The position numbers and the translations under genes are program-made. This document shows, piece after piece, positions 54,549-62,980 of a stretch of DNA of 64,000 nt (its first letter is position 1; every line of letters begins with the position of its first letter). The stretch is from an uncultured Alphaproteobacteria bacterium. GTDB lineage: Bacteria > Pseudomonadota > Alphaproteobacteria > Rhodospirillales > Rhodospirillaceae. The stretch is from positions 3,571,301 through 3,635,300 of the forward strand of contig LT599022.1 in the NCBI GenBank assembly GCA_900079695.1, in the 5' to 3' direction. The notes under the pieces are model-generated. The model saw only the letters and a program-made list of their open reading frames with translations, was not told the DNA's origin and made no database searches.

Positions 54549-55919
54549 GTGGGAATCGTTCTGTCGCTGATCGTGACGTTCTGGACGGGGTATCTCGTCG
54601 TCAAGAAATACAAACCGCAGCCGGTGCTGTTCATCGCCGGCTTCGCGCTGATGTTCGCCGCCGTGGCGCTCGGCCTCGGCACCATCCTGCCGGAGAAGGA
54701 CAGCACCGGGCTGGTGCTGTTCGACGCCTTCGAGTTCATCAAGAAGACGCTGTCGTCGAACGTCGCCGGGCTCGGCCTCAACATCATGGCGGTGGCGGGC
54801 TTCGCGCGCTACATGGACCACATCGGCGCTTCGGGCGCGCTGGTGCGCCTCACCATCAAGCCGCTGCTGGCGCTCCGTGCGCCGTATCTGGTGATGGCGG
54901 GGGCGTGGGTGCTGGGGATGTTCCTCGGACTCGCGATCAACAGCGCCTCGGGCCTCGCGATGCTGCTGATGGTGACGGTGTTCCCGATCCTCGTCAGCCT
55001 CGGCGTCAGTCGCCTGTCGGCGGTGGCGGCGATCGCCACCACCCTCTGCCTCGACTGGAGCCCGAGCGACACCGGCACCCTGCTCGCCGCCTCGACCGCG
55101 GGCATCGAGCCGGTGCGCTACTGGGTGGAGTATCAGGTGCCGATCGCGGCGGTGGTGATTCCGATCGTCGCGGTTCTGCACTTCTGGACGCAGAAGTGGA
55201 TGGACAAGCGCGACGGCCACGTCGTGGTGCCGGGCGTCGAGGTCGCGCCGCTCGACAACGACAAGCCGGTGAAGAACGCCCCGGCGTTCTACGCGATCCT
55301 GCCGGTGCTGCCGCTCGGCCTGATCCTGTCGTTCAGCCATCTGTGGATCTCGTGGATCAAGATGGACATCATCAAGGCGATGCTGATCGGCCTCGCGATC
55401 GGCATGCTCGTCGAATACCTGCGCTCCCGCGACGCGCGCAAGACGCTCGCCGACATTCAGGTGTTCTTCGACGGCCTCGGCATGCAGATGGCCAACGTCA
55501 TCACCCTGATCGTCGCGGGCCAGACCTTCGCCAAGGGCCTGGTGGCGATCGGCACCATCGACGCGATCATCAACGCCGCGCAGACCTCGGGCTTCGGCGC
55601 GATCGGCATGATTCTGGTGATGATCACGATCATCGCGGTTTCGTCGGTGATCATGGGCTCGGGCAACGCGCCGTTCTTCGCGTTCGCCGCGCTCACTCCC
55701 ACGGTCGCGGCGAAGATGTCGCTCGCGCCGGTGGTGATGCTGCTGCCGATGCACTTCGCGGCCTCGGCGGCGCGCGCGATGTCGCCGATCACCGCGGTGA
55801 TCGTGGTCGCCTCGGGGATGGGCGGGGTGTCGCCGTTCGACGTCGTCAAGCGCACCGCGATCCCGATGGCGGGCGCGCTGATCTCGCTGACCGCGGCGAA
55901 CTTCCTGTTCTTCTACTGA
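54549..55919 (+). CDS. DcuC-family C4-dicarboxylate carrier
   Basis: A 456-residue inner-membrane protein with about 12 helices. The DcuC family features are TFWTGYLVVKKYKPQPVLFIAG near the start, LGLAINSASGLAMLLMVTVFPILVS, TTLCLDWSPSDTGTLLAAS, and MGSGNAPFFAFAALTPT near the end. DcuC-type carriers exchange or export fumarate, succinate and related acids, mostly in anaerobic growth. The GTG start at 54549 has GGGGGA upstream. It stands alone, with a terminator on each side. Confidence 0.88.
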   Translation: MGIVLSLIVTFWTGYLVVKKYKPQPVLFIAGFALMFAAVALGLGTILPEKDSTGLVLFDAFEFIKKTLSSNVAGLGLNIMAVAGFARYMDHIGASGALVRLTIKPLLALRAPYLVMAGAWVLGMFLGLAINSASGLAMLLMVTVFPILVSLGVSRLSAVAAIATTLCLDWSPSDTGTLLAASTAGIEPVRYWVEYQVPIAAVVIPIVAVLHFWTQKWMDKRDGHVVVPGVEVAPLDNDKPVKNAPAFYAILPVLPLGLILSFSHLWISWIKMDIIKAMLIGLAIGMLVEYLRSRDARKTLADIQVFFDGLGMQMANVITLIVAGQTFAKGLVAIGTIDAIINAAQTSGFGAIGMILVMITIIAVSSVIMGSGNAPFFAFAALTPTVAAKMSLAPVVMLLPMHFAASAARAMSPITAVIVVASGMGGVSPFDVVKRTAIPMAGALISLTAANFLFFY

Positions 55920-55940
55920 TTCGCCGCGCAACGGCCACGA

Positions 55941-55972
55941 AAAACGCCCCGGCGGATGCCGGGGCGTTTTTT
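55941..55972. terminator. strong bidirectional terminator
   Basis: AAAACGCCCCGGC (55941-55953) pairs perfectly with GCCGGGGCGTTTT (55958-55970) around GGAT, with TT following. It lies between the convergent dcuC-type and PEP-hydrolase-like genes, and A/T-runs on both sides fit termination in both directions. Confidence 0.92.
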
Positions 55973-55982
55973 CATTGCCGCG

Positions 55983-56813
55983 TCAGCCGAGCTTGCAGGA
56001 CTTGAACGCCTTGACCTGGCCGGTGATGGCGCGCTCGGTGGGCAGGCGCTCGATCGACGAGGCGCCGAAGAAGCCGTTGATGCCGGGCATGCGGGCGAGG
56101 GCGGTGGCGACGTTCTCGGGCTCGTCGAACGGTCCGCCGTGGCAGATCACCAGCAGGTCCTTGCGCACGCCGCGCCCGGCGGCGGCGATCGAGAGCACCC
56201 GCTCGATCGCCTCGTCGAGGCTGAAGGCGACGCCCGCGCCGATCGAGCCCGCGGTGGTGAGGCCGACGTGGGCGACCAGTTGGTCGGCCCCGGCCTTGGC
56301 CATCGCGCGCGCCTGATCCTCGTCGAAGACGTAGGGCGAGGTGAACATCTCCTGGCGGCGCGCCTCGGCGATCGTCTCGATCTCCTTGTCGTAGCCCATG
56401 CCGGTGGCTTCGAGGTTGGCGCGGAAGGTGCCGTCGATCAGTCCGACGGTGGGGAAGTTCTGCACGCCCGAGAACCCCGCTTCCTTGAGTTCGCGGATGA
56501 AGCGCGGCATCAGGCGGAACGGATCGGTGCCGTTCACCCCGGCCAGCACCGGGGTGTTCTTCACCACCGGCAGCACCTCGTTGCCCATCTCCATCACGAT
56601 CGCGTTGGCGTCGCCGTAGGCCATCAGCCCGGCGAGCGAGCCGCGCCCGGCCATGCGGTAGCGGCCGGAATTGTAGATGATGATCAGGTCCGCGCCGCCC
56701 GCCTCGGCGAACTTGGCGGAGATGCCGGTGCCCGCGCCGCAGCCGACGATCGGCCTGCCGGATTTCGCCTGGTCGGCGAGACGGCGGAGAACCTCCTCCC
56801 GGATCATGCTCAT
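55983..56813 (-). CDS. phosphoenolpyruvate hydrolase-like TIM-barrel protein
   Basis: A 276-residue protein of the PEP-hydrolase-like TIM-barrel family. It begins [20 protein letters not shown] and has [36 protein letters not shown], then [12 protein letters not shown] and [15 protein letters not shown]. These proteins are fused to, or adjacent to, Tm-1-like proteins in many bacteria, fungi and plants; here the Tm-1-like gene is 14 bases upstream. The reaction in the cell is not established. GGAGG before the ATG at 56813. Confidence 0.85.
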   Translation of the reverse strand: MSMIREEVLRRLADQAKSGRPIVGCGAGTGISAKFAEAGGADLIIIYNSGRYRMAGRGSLAGLMAYGDANAIVMEMGNEVLPVVKNTPVLAGVNGTDPFRLMPRFIRELKEAGFSGVQNFPTVGLIDGTFRANLEATGMGYDKEIETIAEARRQEMFTSPYVFDEDQARAMAKAGADQLVAHVGLTTAGSIGAGVAFSLDEAIERVLSIAAAGRGVRKDLLVICHGGPFDEPENVATALARMPGINGFFGASSIERLPTERAITGQVKAFKSCKLG

Positions 56814-56827
56814 GGTCTGTTCCTCCT

Positions 56828-58042
56828 TCAGGATTGGCCGAGCAGCGCCAGCATCCGTGCGGCGATCTCGGCGGCGAAGCGCGGGTCGTTGACGTGCAGG
56901 TCGAACTCGTAGAGCGGCACGCCGGGCTTCAGGGTTTCGCGGATCGCGTCGAAGCACGCGGCGTCCGCATCCGGGTCGTGGAACTCGCCGCCCTCGGCGT
57001 CGAGCACCGAGACGCCCTTGAGGGGCAGCAACACCGCCACCGGGCCGGTCGCGGCGTTGGCGGCGGCGGCGATGCGGCGGCCGATCTCGCGGTTTTCCGC
57101 GGCGTCGGTGCGCAGAAGGGTGACGTTGGGGTTCCAGCGGTAGAGATGGCGGTCGCGGTGGACCGGCGGCACGGTGTCGATCCCCCAGAAGTTCGCCATG
57201 TCGACGCACCCGGGCACCAGCAGGGTGGGGAGTCCCGCGCGCGGTGCGGCGAGGCCGCGCTCCGGCCCGGCGTCCATCACCCCGCCGCAGAGGTTGTCGG
57301 CGAGCTCGGTGGTGGTGATGTCCATCACCCCGGCCAGCAGCCCCTGGTTCGCCAGCGCTTCCATGCTCCGGCCGCCGGTGCCGGTGGCGTGGAACACCAG
57401 CACCTCGTAGCCCGCCGCCTCCATCGCCTCCTGAACGGCGGTGACGCACGGCGTGGTGCTGCCGAACATCGACGCGGCGAGCAGCGGCCGGGTCTGGGCG
57501 ATCTCGATCGGCGGGGCGGTCGCCATGCCCACCATCGCGTTCGCGGCGTTGGCGTAGATCCGCGCGGAGACGCGGTTGAGCCCGGCGACGTCGACGATCG
57601 AGGGGAAGAAGATCACGTCCTTGCCGCCGCAGAACGCCGCGACGTCGCCGCCGCCGACGGTCGAGACCATCACCTTCGGCACGCCGATCGGCAGCTCCCG
57701 CATCGCCGCCGTGGCGATCGCGGTGCCGCCGCTGCCGCCCATGCCGAAGATCCCCGCCACCGGCTCGCGCGCCGCGATCTCGGCGACGAGCCGCGCCGCG
57801 CCGTCGGCCATCGCCTGCATCGCCGCGTCCTTGTGCTCGCCGGAGCGGAAATCGGCGATCTCCCGTCCGCCCGCGCGCGCCACGGCGGCGCGGTCGACGT
57901 CCGCCGTCATTCCGGGCGTGCCGAGCACGCCGACGTCGATCACCAGGAGGTCGAGCCCTCCCCGGCGCAGGATGTCGCAGACGAAACGGAAATCGGCGGC
58001 CTTGGTGTCGAGTGCGCCGAGAACGAGGACTTTACCGGGCAT
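56828..58042 (-). CDS. Tm-1-like (UPF0261) ATP-binding protein
   Basis: A 404-residue protein homologous to the N-terminal half of the plant tobamovirus resistance protein Tm-1 (UPF0261). Key segments: [65 protein letters not shown] and [32 protein letters not shown]. The family binds ATP in plants; the bacterial function is unknown. It is the first gene of the pair with the PEP-hydrolase-like gene. GGAGG lies 8 bases before the ATG at 58042. Confidence 0.87.
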   Translation of the reverse strand: MPGKVLVLGALDTKAADFRFVCDILRRGGLDLLVIDVGVLGTPGMTADVDRAAVARAGGREIADFRSGEHKDAAMQAMADGAARLVAEIAAREPVAGIFGMGGSGGTAIATAAMRELPIGVPKVMVSTVGGGDVAAFCGGKDVIFFPSIVDVAGLNRVSARIYANAANAMVGMATAPPIEIAQTRPLLAASMFGSTTPCVTAVQEAMEAAGYEVLVFHATGTGGRSMEALANQGLLAGVMDITTTELADNLCGGVMDAGPERGLAAPRAGLPTLLVPGCVDMANFWGIDTVPPVHRDRHLYRWNPNVTLLRTDAAENREIGRRIAAAANAATGPVAVLLPLKGVSVLDAEGGEFHDPDADAACFDAIRETLKPGVPLYEFDLHVNDPRFAAEIAARMLALLGQS

Positions 58043-58410
58043 GGGCTGTTCCTCCGGGGTTCGGCCGGGCGCGCGGAAAGGGGCGGGGCGCGGCCGCACC
58101 CCGGCACAAGGTGCGCGAAGCGGGATGCGAAGCGGCCATGTCGGGGAAGCTCCCGGCTCGTGTCGATCGGGAAAGTATCGGCCGGAACGCCTGGCGCGGT
58201 CAAGGAACGGGGCTATGCAACCGGGGCGTTTTCCGTTTGCTGCGGGGGGGGGGCAGGTCAGATCGGCGGGGCGGGTTGGACGACCGGCATCCCCGGTCCC
58301 GGTCCGCCCGGTCCGCCGCCGCCCGGTCCGCACGGGCCGGGTCCCCACGGGCCGCAGCATCCCGAAGACGCGGGCCGATACGGAACCATAGACTTTTCAA
58401 TTACCTAACC
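58043..58410. other. host/prophage border region
   Basis: 368 bases between the Tm-1-like start and the integrase stop. It holds the promoter side of the minus-strand Tm-1-like pair, a run of ten G (58244-58253) and GGTCC-rich short repeats (58290-58350). No tRNA was recognised. The attachment site should lie within or near this region but cannot be fixed without the other end of the element. Confidence 0.5.
58215..58408 (+). pseudogene. possible G-tract-interrupted short Gly/Pro-rich gene
   Basis: An ATG at 58215 preceded by AAGGAACGG opens MQPGRFPFAAGGG. With the G10 run (58244-58253) as written, the frame reads into a basic Arg/Pro/Val peptide that ends just before 58391. With one more G it would read a collagen-like stretch (GIPGPGPPGPPPPGPHGPGP) and stop at 58406-58408. 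The tract may be phase-variable, a sequencing miscount, or the gene may not be real. Confidence 0.3.
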
Positions 58411-59520
58411 TCACCCGACCTTGCCTTGTTTCCCCTTCTGTTCCGCTCGTGACTGCCCCATAACTGCCCCAGGGCGGCGGTATCCCTCCACCACATCGTC
58501 TAGGTAGTCTGGCGCGTGGTGCTCGTAGATTTTCGTCGTGCGCGGGTCCCTGTGACCGAGTTGAGCGCCGACCTTTTCGAGGATCACGCCCGACTGCGTG
58601 AGCCATGTCGCCGCTGTGTGCCGCAGGGTGTGCGGCGTGACGTCGCCGAGCTTTGCGCGATCCACGGCCGCGGCGAATCCGTGGCGGATATTGGCGATTC
58701 GGACCTGTCGTGTCTCGCCGGGATGGCGCGCATCTGCGACAGTGCGATGGATCACGAAGCCGGTGGCGGTGCCGCGGCGTCGGGCGAGCCGCAGGAACGT
58801 CATGAGTTGCCGCGGGATGCGGACGATCGGCCGCCCCTTAGCCGTTTGTGCTCGACCGGGCGGGTTGAAGTTGATGCGCCCAGCGGTGAGATCCACTTGC
58901 CCCCATCGGAGCGATAGGATCGCCTCCTTGCGCGCGCCGGTGTAGAGGCCGATCAGAATGAACAGGGGGAGGTAGGATCGCGCCTTCTGTGTCCGCGACG
59001 CGCGCAGCAGCGCGGCCGCCTCCTCACGCGTCAGCCAGCGGTCTTTCTGCGGCGGTGCCGACGGTTTCCACACCGGGCGCGGCGAGTCCAGGCGGTTCGC
59101 CTTCCAGTCATAGTTGATCGCGGCGGAGAGTGTCGCAAGTTCGCGGGCGACGGTTCCGGGCGCTGCGCTGCGCTGCGCGGCATACTCCCGGCATGTCTGT
59201 TCCGTCACCTCGGAGACGGTCTTCTCTCCCCAGAAGGGCGTGAGGGCGGCGATCGCGTAACCGATGCGGGCGCTGTCGGCGACGTTGGGTGCGCGCTCTT
59301 CGCCGTAGTGGCGGAGCACGTCGGCAATCAGCCTTTCAGCCTGACGATTGCCGCTTTCGTTCCGGGACGCGAGGAACTCCTGGAAGAGCTTTTCAGCTTC
59401 TCGGCCGTCCGAAGTGCCAGTCGAGCGGCGGCGGCGCGCGCCTCGCTCGAACCAGACGATTTCGAAGCATCCGCGCTCGCCTCGCCATTCGAGCCGCGGC
59501 CCGGTGTTGCGCTTCGGCAT
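58411..59520 (-). CDS. int: tyrosine-family phage integrase
   Basis: A 369-residue site-specific recombinase. After an N-terminal arm-binding region and a core-binding domain (about 60-150), the catalytic domain has Arg197 (GLYTGARKEAILSLRW), the HxxR box His297-Arg300 (PHTLRHTAATWLT), His323 (LGHRDPRTT) and the nucleophile Tyr332 (KIYEHHAP). All catalytic residues are intact. The ATG at 59520 has GGAGG 9 bases upstream. Its position at the element edge suggests the attachment site is close by. It overlaps the HTH gene in another frame. Confidence 0.93.
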   Translation of the reverse strand: MPKRNTGPRLEWRGERGCFEIVWFERGARRRRSTGTSDGREAEKLFQEFLASRNESGNRQAERLIADVLRHYGEERAPNVADSARIGYAIAALTPFWGEKTVSEVTEQTCREYAAQRSAAPGTVARELATLSAAINYDWKANRLDSPRPVWKPSAPPQKDRWLTREEAAALLRASRTQKARSYLPLFILIGLYTGARKEAILSLRWGQVDLTAGRINFNPPGRAQTAKGRPIVRIPRQLMTFLRLARRRGTATGFVIHRTVADARHPGETRQVRIANIRHGFAAAVDRAKLGDVTPHTLRHTAATWLTQSGVILEKVGAQLGHRDPRTTKIYEHHAPDYLDDVVEGYRRPGAVMGQSRAEQKGKQGKVG

Positions 59521-59732
59521 TCGGTCAACCTCCGCATGATCGCGTCCGCGATGCTGTCCTTCGTGATGAGCCAGTCGCGCCCGAAGCGCGCACCGACGAG
59601 TTCGCCGCGGGCGAGCATCCCCTTGACGGTCTTCTCCGAGCATTTCAGCAGGGCGGCAGCTCGGGCGTCAACGATCATCTCGGGCTCGTTGGCGAGGTAG
59701 CGGGCAGCGGGGGTGAGGGCGGCTTCCGACAT
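59328..59732 (-). CDS. excisionase-like helix-turn-helix protein
   Basis: 134 residues. The first 70 form a MerR-like/excisionase-type DNA-binding domain (AAALLKCSEKTVKGMLARGELVGARFGRDWLITKDSI). The C-terminal half is low-complexity Ser/Ala-rich and overlaps the integrase start by 193 bases in another frame. The domain probably controls integrase direction or expression. The long overlap could mean the true end is earlier (frameshift) or that the tail is real but unstructured; the N-terminal domain is the secure part. Confidence 0.65.
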   Translation of the reverse strand: MSEAALTPAARYLANEPEMIVDARAAALLKCSEKTVKGMLARGELVGARFGRDWLITKDSIADAIMRRLTECRSATPGRGSNGEASADASKSSGSSEARAAAARLALRTAEKLKSSSRSSSRPGTKAAIVRLKG

Positions 59733-59734
59733 GG

Positions 59735-59797
59735 TTACTCCGCAGCCTGGAGCGGGATGGCGTCGACGGCGAGGTCGGCGGCGTTCGCGCTGGTCAT
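59735..59797 (-). CDS. possible 20-residue phage mini-gene
   Basis: ATG at 59797-59795 overlaps the stop of the preceding gene (ATGA). GGGAG lies about 9 bases before it. It runs 20 codons to a TAA at 59737-59735, two bases before the excisionase-like ATG. The overlap and spacing fit translational coupling, but so short a peptide is otherwise unsupported. Confidence 0.4.
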   Translation of the reverse strand: MTSANAADLAVDAIPLQAAE

Positions 59798-60177
59798 TCG
59801 GCGGCGCTCCCCGCGTTGCTGCCGGTCTCGGCCTGTGCGAAAATAGCTTGTGCCGATGGATCGGCTTGCCCGCGCGTATCCGGCTGGACACTGGCCGCGC
59901 CGGTATCCTCGGAGGCGCTGCAAACGTCGCCGAGGGACGCAGGCAGGACATCGGCGCCATTGGGCAGGCTTTCGGGCCTGCCCTTTGCTTTGGAGGCGTC
60001 CTTGCTGGCGGCTTCGACGCACATCTCGGCGCACGCGTGGATCGTGCGGCGCATCTCATCCTCGGTTACGTCGGACAGGCTGCGACGGCCGCCCCACGTC
60101 AGCAGGTCCATCGCCTGCTCGACGTGCGCGCGGATGATGGCCTGAAGGTGTTTGTCGCTCATCGGCTTGTCGCTCAT
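59794..60177 (-). CDS. hypothetical phage protein
   Basis: 127 residues. The N-terminal half is helical (HLQAIIRAHVEQAMDLLTWG) with an RTIHACAEMCVEA stretch; the C-terminal half is rich in Ala, Ser, Asp and Gln. No family was recognised. It overlaps the stop of the upstream zinc-finger-like gene by ATGA, so it is part of the same transcript. Confidence 0.65.
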   Translation of the reverse strand: MSDKPMSDKHLQAIIRAHVEQAMDLLTWGGRRSLSDVTEDEMRRTIHACAEMCVEAASKDASKAKGRPESLPNGADVLPASLGDVCSASEDTGAASVQPDTRGQADPSAQAIFAQAETGSNAGSAAE

Positions 60178-60362
60178 CGCCCGCCTCCCTGCGCCGAGGC
60201 GCGATTGACTTCCTCGGTGGCGGAGATGCGTCGGTCGAGCGAGATCGGACAGCTGTTCGGCGTCTTGGCCCCGCAGTGCGGGCACGGAAAGCTATCGAGC
60301 ACGTCCCCGCAATCTCGCGCTATGCGATCCCGATGCAGGCATTTGTTGATGATCTTGTCCAT
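60174..60362 (-). CDS. small zinc-finger-like phage protein
   Basis: 62 residues with CPHCG and a nearby Cys (SCPISL), suggesting a small zinc-binding module, and a basic start (MDKIINKCLHRDR). It overlaps the next gene by ATGA and lies 4 bases after the gene upstream. Function is unknown. Confidence 0.6.
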   Translation of the reverse strand: MDKIINKCLHRDRIARDCGDVLDSFPCPHCGAKTPNSCPISLDRRISATEEVNRASAQGGGR

Positions 60363-60366
60363 CCCC

Positions 60367-60816
60367 TCAGCCCTCCCGCTCGGCGGCTTCCTCGACCGAG
60401 ACGAAGCGTCCTGCGCGGAAGCGGAATGGGGTGTTTTCGGTCGACCATGCGTAGGTTTCGGCGTCGATTTCGCCGGGGCCGTCGAATTCGAACACCTGGG
60501 CCACGAAGGAGGCGGCGTCGAAATTCATCGTGTCCAGATCCCACGGCGCCCAAATGTGGAAGGCGGCGCCATCCGGGGTTTCGGGAATCGGCGGGTTGGA
60601 CGTCCAACTGCCGTCCTCGGCGATGGTGATCGTGACCGCGCCGAGGGTTTCCACCCACGAGAAGCGGACGATCTCGCCTTCGGCCAGCGGGCGCGGCGGC
60701 GCGGCGTCGTCGAAGGCGGCGAGGGCGTTGCCACCCTCGATCCAGGCATCCGGCGTTTCGCGCGGGGGCGGGGTGATCTCGTCGACGTAATCGCTCGGGA
60801 CCCATTTCCGACACAT
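60367..60816 (-). CDS. hypothetical phage protein
   Basis: 149 residues, acidic, beginning MCRKWVPSDYVDEITPPPRE; the middle reads VRFSWVETLGAVTITIAEDGSW, suggesting a beta-rich fold. No known family was recognised. It lies 2 bases from the SSAP-like stop, so the run is continuous. Confidence 0.65.
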   Translation of the reverse strand: MCRKWVPSDYVDEITPPPRETPDAWIEGGNALAAFDDAAPPRPLAEGEIVRFSWVETLGAVTITIAEDGSWTSNPPIPETPDGAAFHIWAPWDLDTMNFDAASFVAQVFEFDGPGEIDAETYAWSTENTPFRFRAGRFVSVEEAAEREG

Positions 60817-60818
60817 GA

Positions 60819-61826
60819 TCAGCCCTCCCCGCGTTCGGCAGCACGGTCGAGCGTCGCGATGTCGTCGATGGGACTCGGTTTGCCGCTGGCCGGGGCCTGT
60901 TTCGCGAGGGTGGCGCGCGCGGCGGCGACGTGCTCGGGCTCCTGCGGAGCGGCGGACTTCGGCGCTTCCTTGGCGGGTTCCGGCGTGGGCTCGGCGGCCT
61001 TGAGGGCGGCTTCGGCCAGGGCGGCCTTGTCCTCGGGGAACTCGTCGGCGATCTGCACTTCGCTGCGCTTGATCGACTTGTAGGTGATCGAGAGGTTCGC
61101 GAGCGCGACGGCGTCGATCTTGTCGATGGTGCAGCCGACCTTCTTCTCGATCCGCGCCTTGCTGACGCCGAGCGCTTCGAACGCCTTGACCATCTTCGTG
61201 ACGCGCATCGGCAGCGGTTCGCCGCCGCCGTTCTGAAGGGTGTCGTGGCAGATGCCCTCGGCCTGCTCGGTGAACCAGCGCGGCAGTACCGCGAAGATCT
61301 GCTCGCGGAGGCGGCGCGCGCCCATGTTGGCGTTGTTCTCGTAGATGTCGCGGACGTCGGCGATCGCCTTGGGGCCGTTCTTGGTGTCGCGGATGTGCGG
61401 CACGATGAAGACCGTCTCGGCGCGGACGTTGGTTTCGAGATCCCACGCGAAGGCGAGCATTTCCGACTGCCCGTGGCCGTCGTCGCGGCTGAGTTCCTTG
61501 ATGCCGTAGTCGATGTTGCCCCAGCAGCGGGCGAGTTCGCGCGCGAGGTGGATGCTCGCGCCGGTGACGCTCTGGCCGCCGCGGGAGAACTTGAAGAACG
61601 CCCCCTCGGCGAGTTCCTTGATCCGGCAGCTTTCCTCCATCTCGGCGATCGCGGCCGCCTTGTCGCGCGGGCGCTGCTGCGCGAGGACGATCGCGCCCCG
61701 CACCTCGGCGACGGCGCGGGACTGCTCGACGGCCGTCGCCTGACCGACGCGGGCGCGGGCGAGCGGCACGGGGGCGTTGGGGTTGGCCTGCTCGGCCAGG
61801 GCTTCCTTACTCAGCGGCAGCGGCAT
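60819..61826 (-). CDS. phage recombination-associated protein (possible single-strand annealing protein)
   Basis: 335 residues. A conserved core has FFKFSRGGQSVTGASIHLARELARCWGNIDYGIKEL, then VPHIRDTKNGPKAIADVRDIYENNANMGARRLREQIF. The C-terminus is Ala/Pro/Glu-rich. Similar proteins sit beside phage exonucleases, as here (20-base overlap with the next gene). That neighbour suggests a RecT-like annealing role, but the family is not firmly recognised, so this is inference. Confidence 0.6.
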   Translation of the reverse strand: MPLPLSKEALAEQANPNAPVPLARARVGQATAVEQSRAVAEVRGAIVLAQQRPRDKAAAIAEMEESCRIKELAEGAFFKFSRGGQSVTGASIHLARELARCWGNIDYGIKELSRDDGHGQSEMLAFAWDLETNVRAETVFIVPHIRDTKNGPKAIADVRDIYENNANMGARRLREQIFAVLPRWFTEQAEGICHDTLQNGGGEPLPMRVTKMVKAFEALGVSKARIEKKVGCTIDKIDAVALANLSITYKSIKRSEVQIADEFPEDKAALAEAALKAAEPTPEPAKEAPKSAAPQEPEHVAAARATLAKQAPASGKPSPIDDIATLDRAAERGEG

Positions 61827-62727
61827 GGTTCATGTCCTCCTTGGGGGTGATGTCGAAAAGACCCGCGGCTTCCATGGCCTCGTAGCGACTGGTCGCCCAC
61901 TTCGGCAGGCCGATCATCGAGACGTTGCGGTCGTAGCCCGGCCAGCGGTCGCGGCTCAGGCAGTCGGCGAAGGTGCGGATGGCGCGGCGGATAAGCTGCT
62001 GGCCCCAGTGCAGGGCGTCGTCGTCGAGCGTGCAGACGCTCACCAGATACGGGGCGGCCTTCTCCTGCACGACGAAGAAGAAGCTCTCCGGCCGCTCGCC
62101 GGTGACCGCCTCGATCCCATTGAGGTAATGGGCGGCCTGGATGTGGTAGCCGTAGTCGATGACGGCGCGCTCGAAATCGGCCGGCGCGCAAGAGCGAGCG
62201 GTTTTGAAGTCGGGAACGAAGCGGAGCGCATCGGGCAGGTAGTCCGGGCGGCAACGCAGCCACACGCCGGTTTCCGCGTCCTGCCAGAACAGCGAGCGCT
62301 CCGGCGCGCCACTGGCGAAGGCGAGGCGCACCCAGTCGCAGCGCATGGCGGCATCGCGCATCGCCTGGATTTCCTCGAACTCCTTGGCGCGGATCAGCGT
62401 CTTGCCCGCTTCCTTGGCCTCGGCGGCGAAGGCCTTGCCCGCACTGCTGCGCAGGTCGAGATCGGCGGGCATCACGGCGATCATTCCGGCGAAGGCGTCG
62501 TCACCCTGAAGGATCAAGGTGTGCGCGGCCTGACCGACCGACAGCGCCTTGGTCTCCTCGCGCTCGGCGGCTGGGTTGAGGCGCGGGTTCTGGTGCCAGA
62601 ACTTCGCCGGGCACTCGTCCAGGATGATCTTGGCTCCGGAGGCCGACAGGCTCGGGGTCGGGCAGGGGTCGGCGTGGTAGACGTCGAGCGGGATATCGTA
62701 GATCCCGGGCTGGGTGATGGTGATCAT
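61807..62727 (-). CDS. PD-(D/E)XK exonuclease-like phage protein
   Basis: 306 residues of the RecE/YqaJ-like nuclease group. The fold's signature is visible: GQAAHTLIL (from Gly65), Glu143 (PERSLF), RPDYL (160-164), Asp173-Phe-Lys175 (VPDFKTA) and Gln197 (YHIQAAHY). Such enzymes chew double-stranded DNA to leave single strands for annealing, and work with the neighbouring protein. The ATG at 62727 overlaps the upstream gene by ATGA. Confidence 0.8.
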   Translation of the reverse strand: MITITQPGIYDIPLDVYHADPCPTPSLSASGAKIILDECPAKFWHQNPRLNPAAEREETKALSVGQAAHTLILQGDDAFAGMIAVMPADLDLRSSAGKAFAAEAKEAGKTLIRAKEFEEIQAMRDAAMRCDWVRLAFASGAPERSLFWQDAETGVWLRCRPDYLPDALRFVPDFKTARSCAPADFERAVIDYGYHIQAAHYLNGIEAVTGERPESFFFVVQEKAAPYLVSVCTLDDDALHWGQQLIRRAIRTFADCLSRDRWPGYDRNVSMIGLPKWATSRYEAMEAAGLFDITPKEDMNHAAAAE

Positions 62728-62903
62728 CGTTCGCCCCTTTCGATCTGCTGGCGGATGGCGTCGAGCCGCGCGGCTTCGCGCTCGGCGATGGCGGCCTCGA
62801 CCGGGAGGCCCGCGTTCGCGTATTCGGCTGCGGTTTCGCGCGCGACCTGAGCGGCGCGGGCATAGCCCTCGGTGAGGCACTGCTGGCGGTATCCGCGCGT
62901 CAT
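62724..62903 (-). CDS. small hypothetical phage protein
   Basis: 59 residues, helical and charged (RAAQVARETAAEYANAGLPV, then IAEREAARLDAIRQQIERG). It overlaps the exonuclease start and the mini-gene upstream by ATGA on both sides. No family was recognised. Confidence 0.6.
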   Translation of the reverse strand: MTRGYRQQCLTEGYARAAQVARETAAEYANAGLPVEAAIAEREAARLDAIRQQIERGER

Positions 62904-62980
62904 CGCCCGGCCCTCCGGTCGATGGCGAAGCCGCACAGCACGCACGCGAAACCGAGGCCGCAGAGGAGGAGGTCAGCCAT
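62900..62980 (-). CDS. 26-residue hydrophobic mini-protein
   Basis: ATG at 62980-62978 has GGGAGG 6 bases before it. The product is 26 residues, a single hydrophobic helix with three cysteines (LLLCGLGFACVLCGF) and a basic end. It overlaps neighbours on both sides (ATGA with the next gene). Such a peptide could insert in the membrane, but its reality rests on spacing and ribosome site only. Confidence 0.5.
   Translation of the reverse strand: MADLLLCGLGFACVLCGFAIDRRAGR

Noticed and set aside
58290..58350. GGTCC-rich short repeats read as a possible CRISPR or VNTR
   Set aside because: Units are irregular and too short, with no spacers. They are better explained as Gly/Pro codons or GC-rich low complexity.
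58380..58460. Search for a tRNA or tmRNA gene as integration target beside the integrase
   Set aside because: No cloverleaf or T-loop sequence was found. The target site remains unknown.
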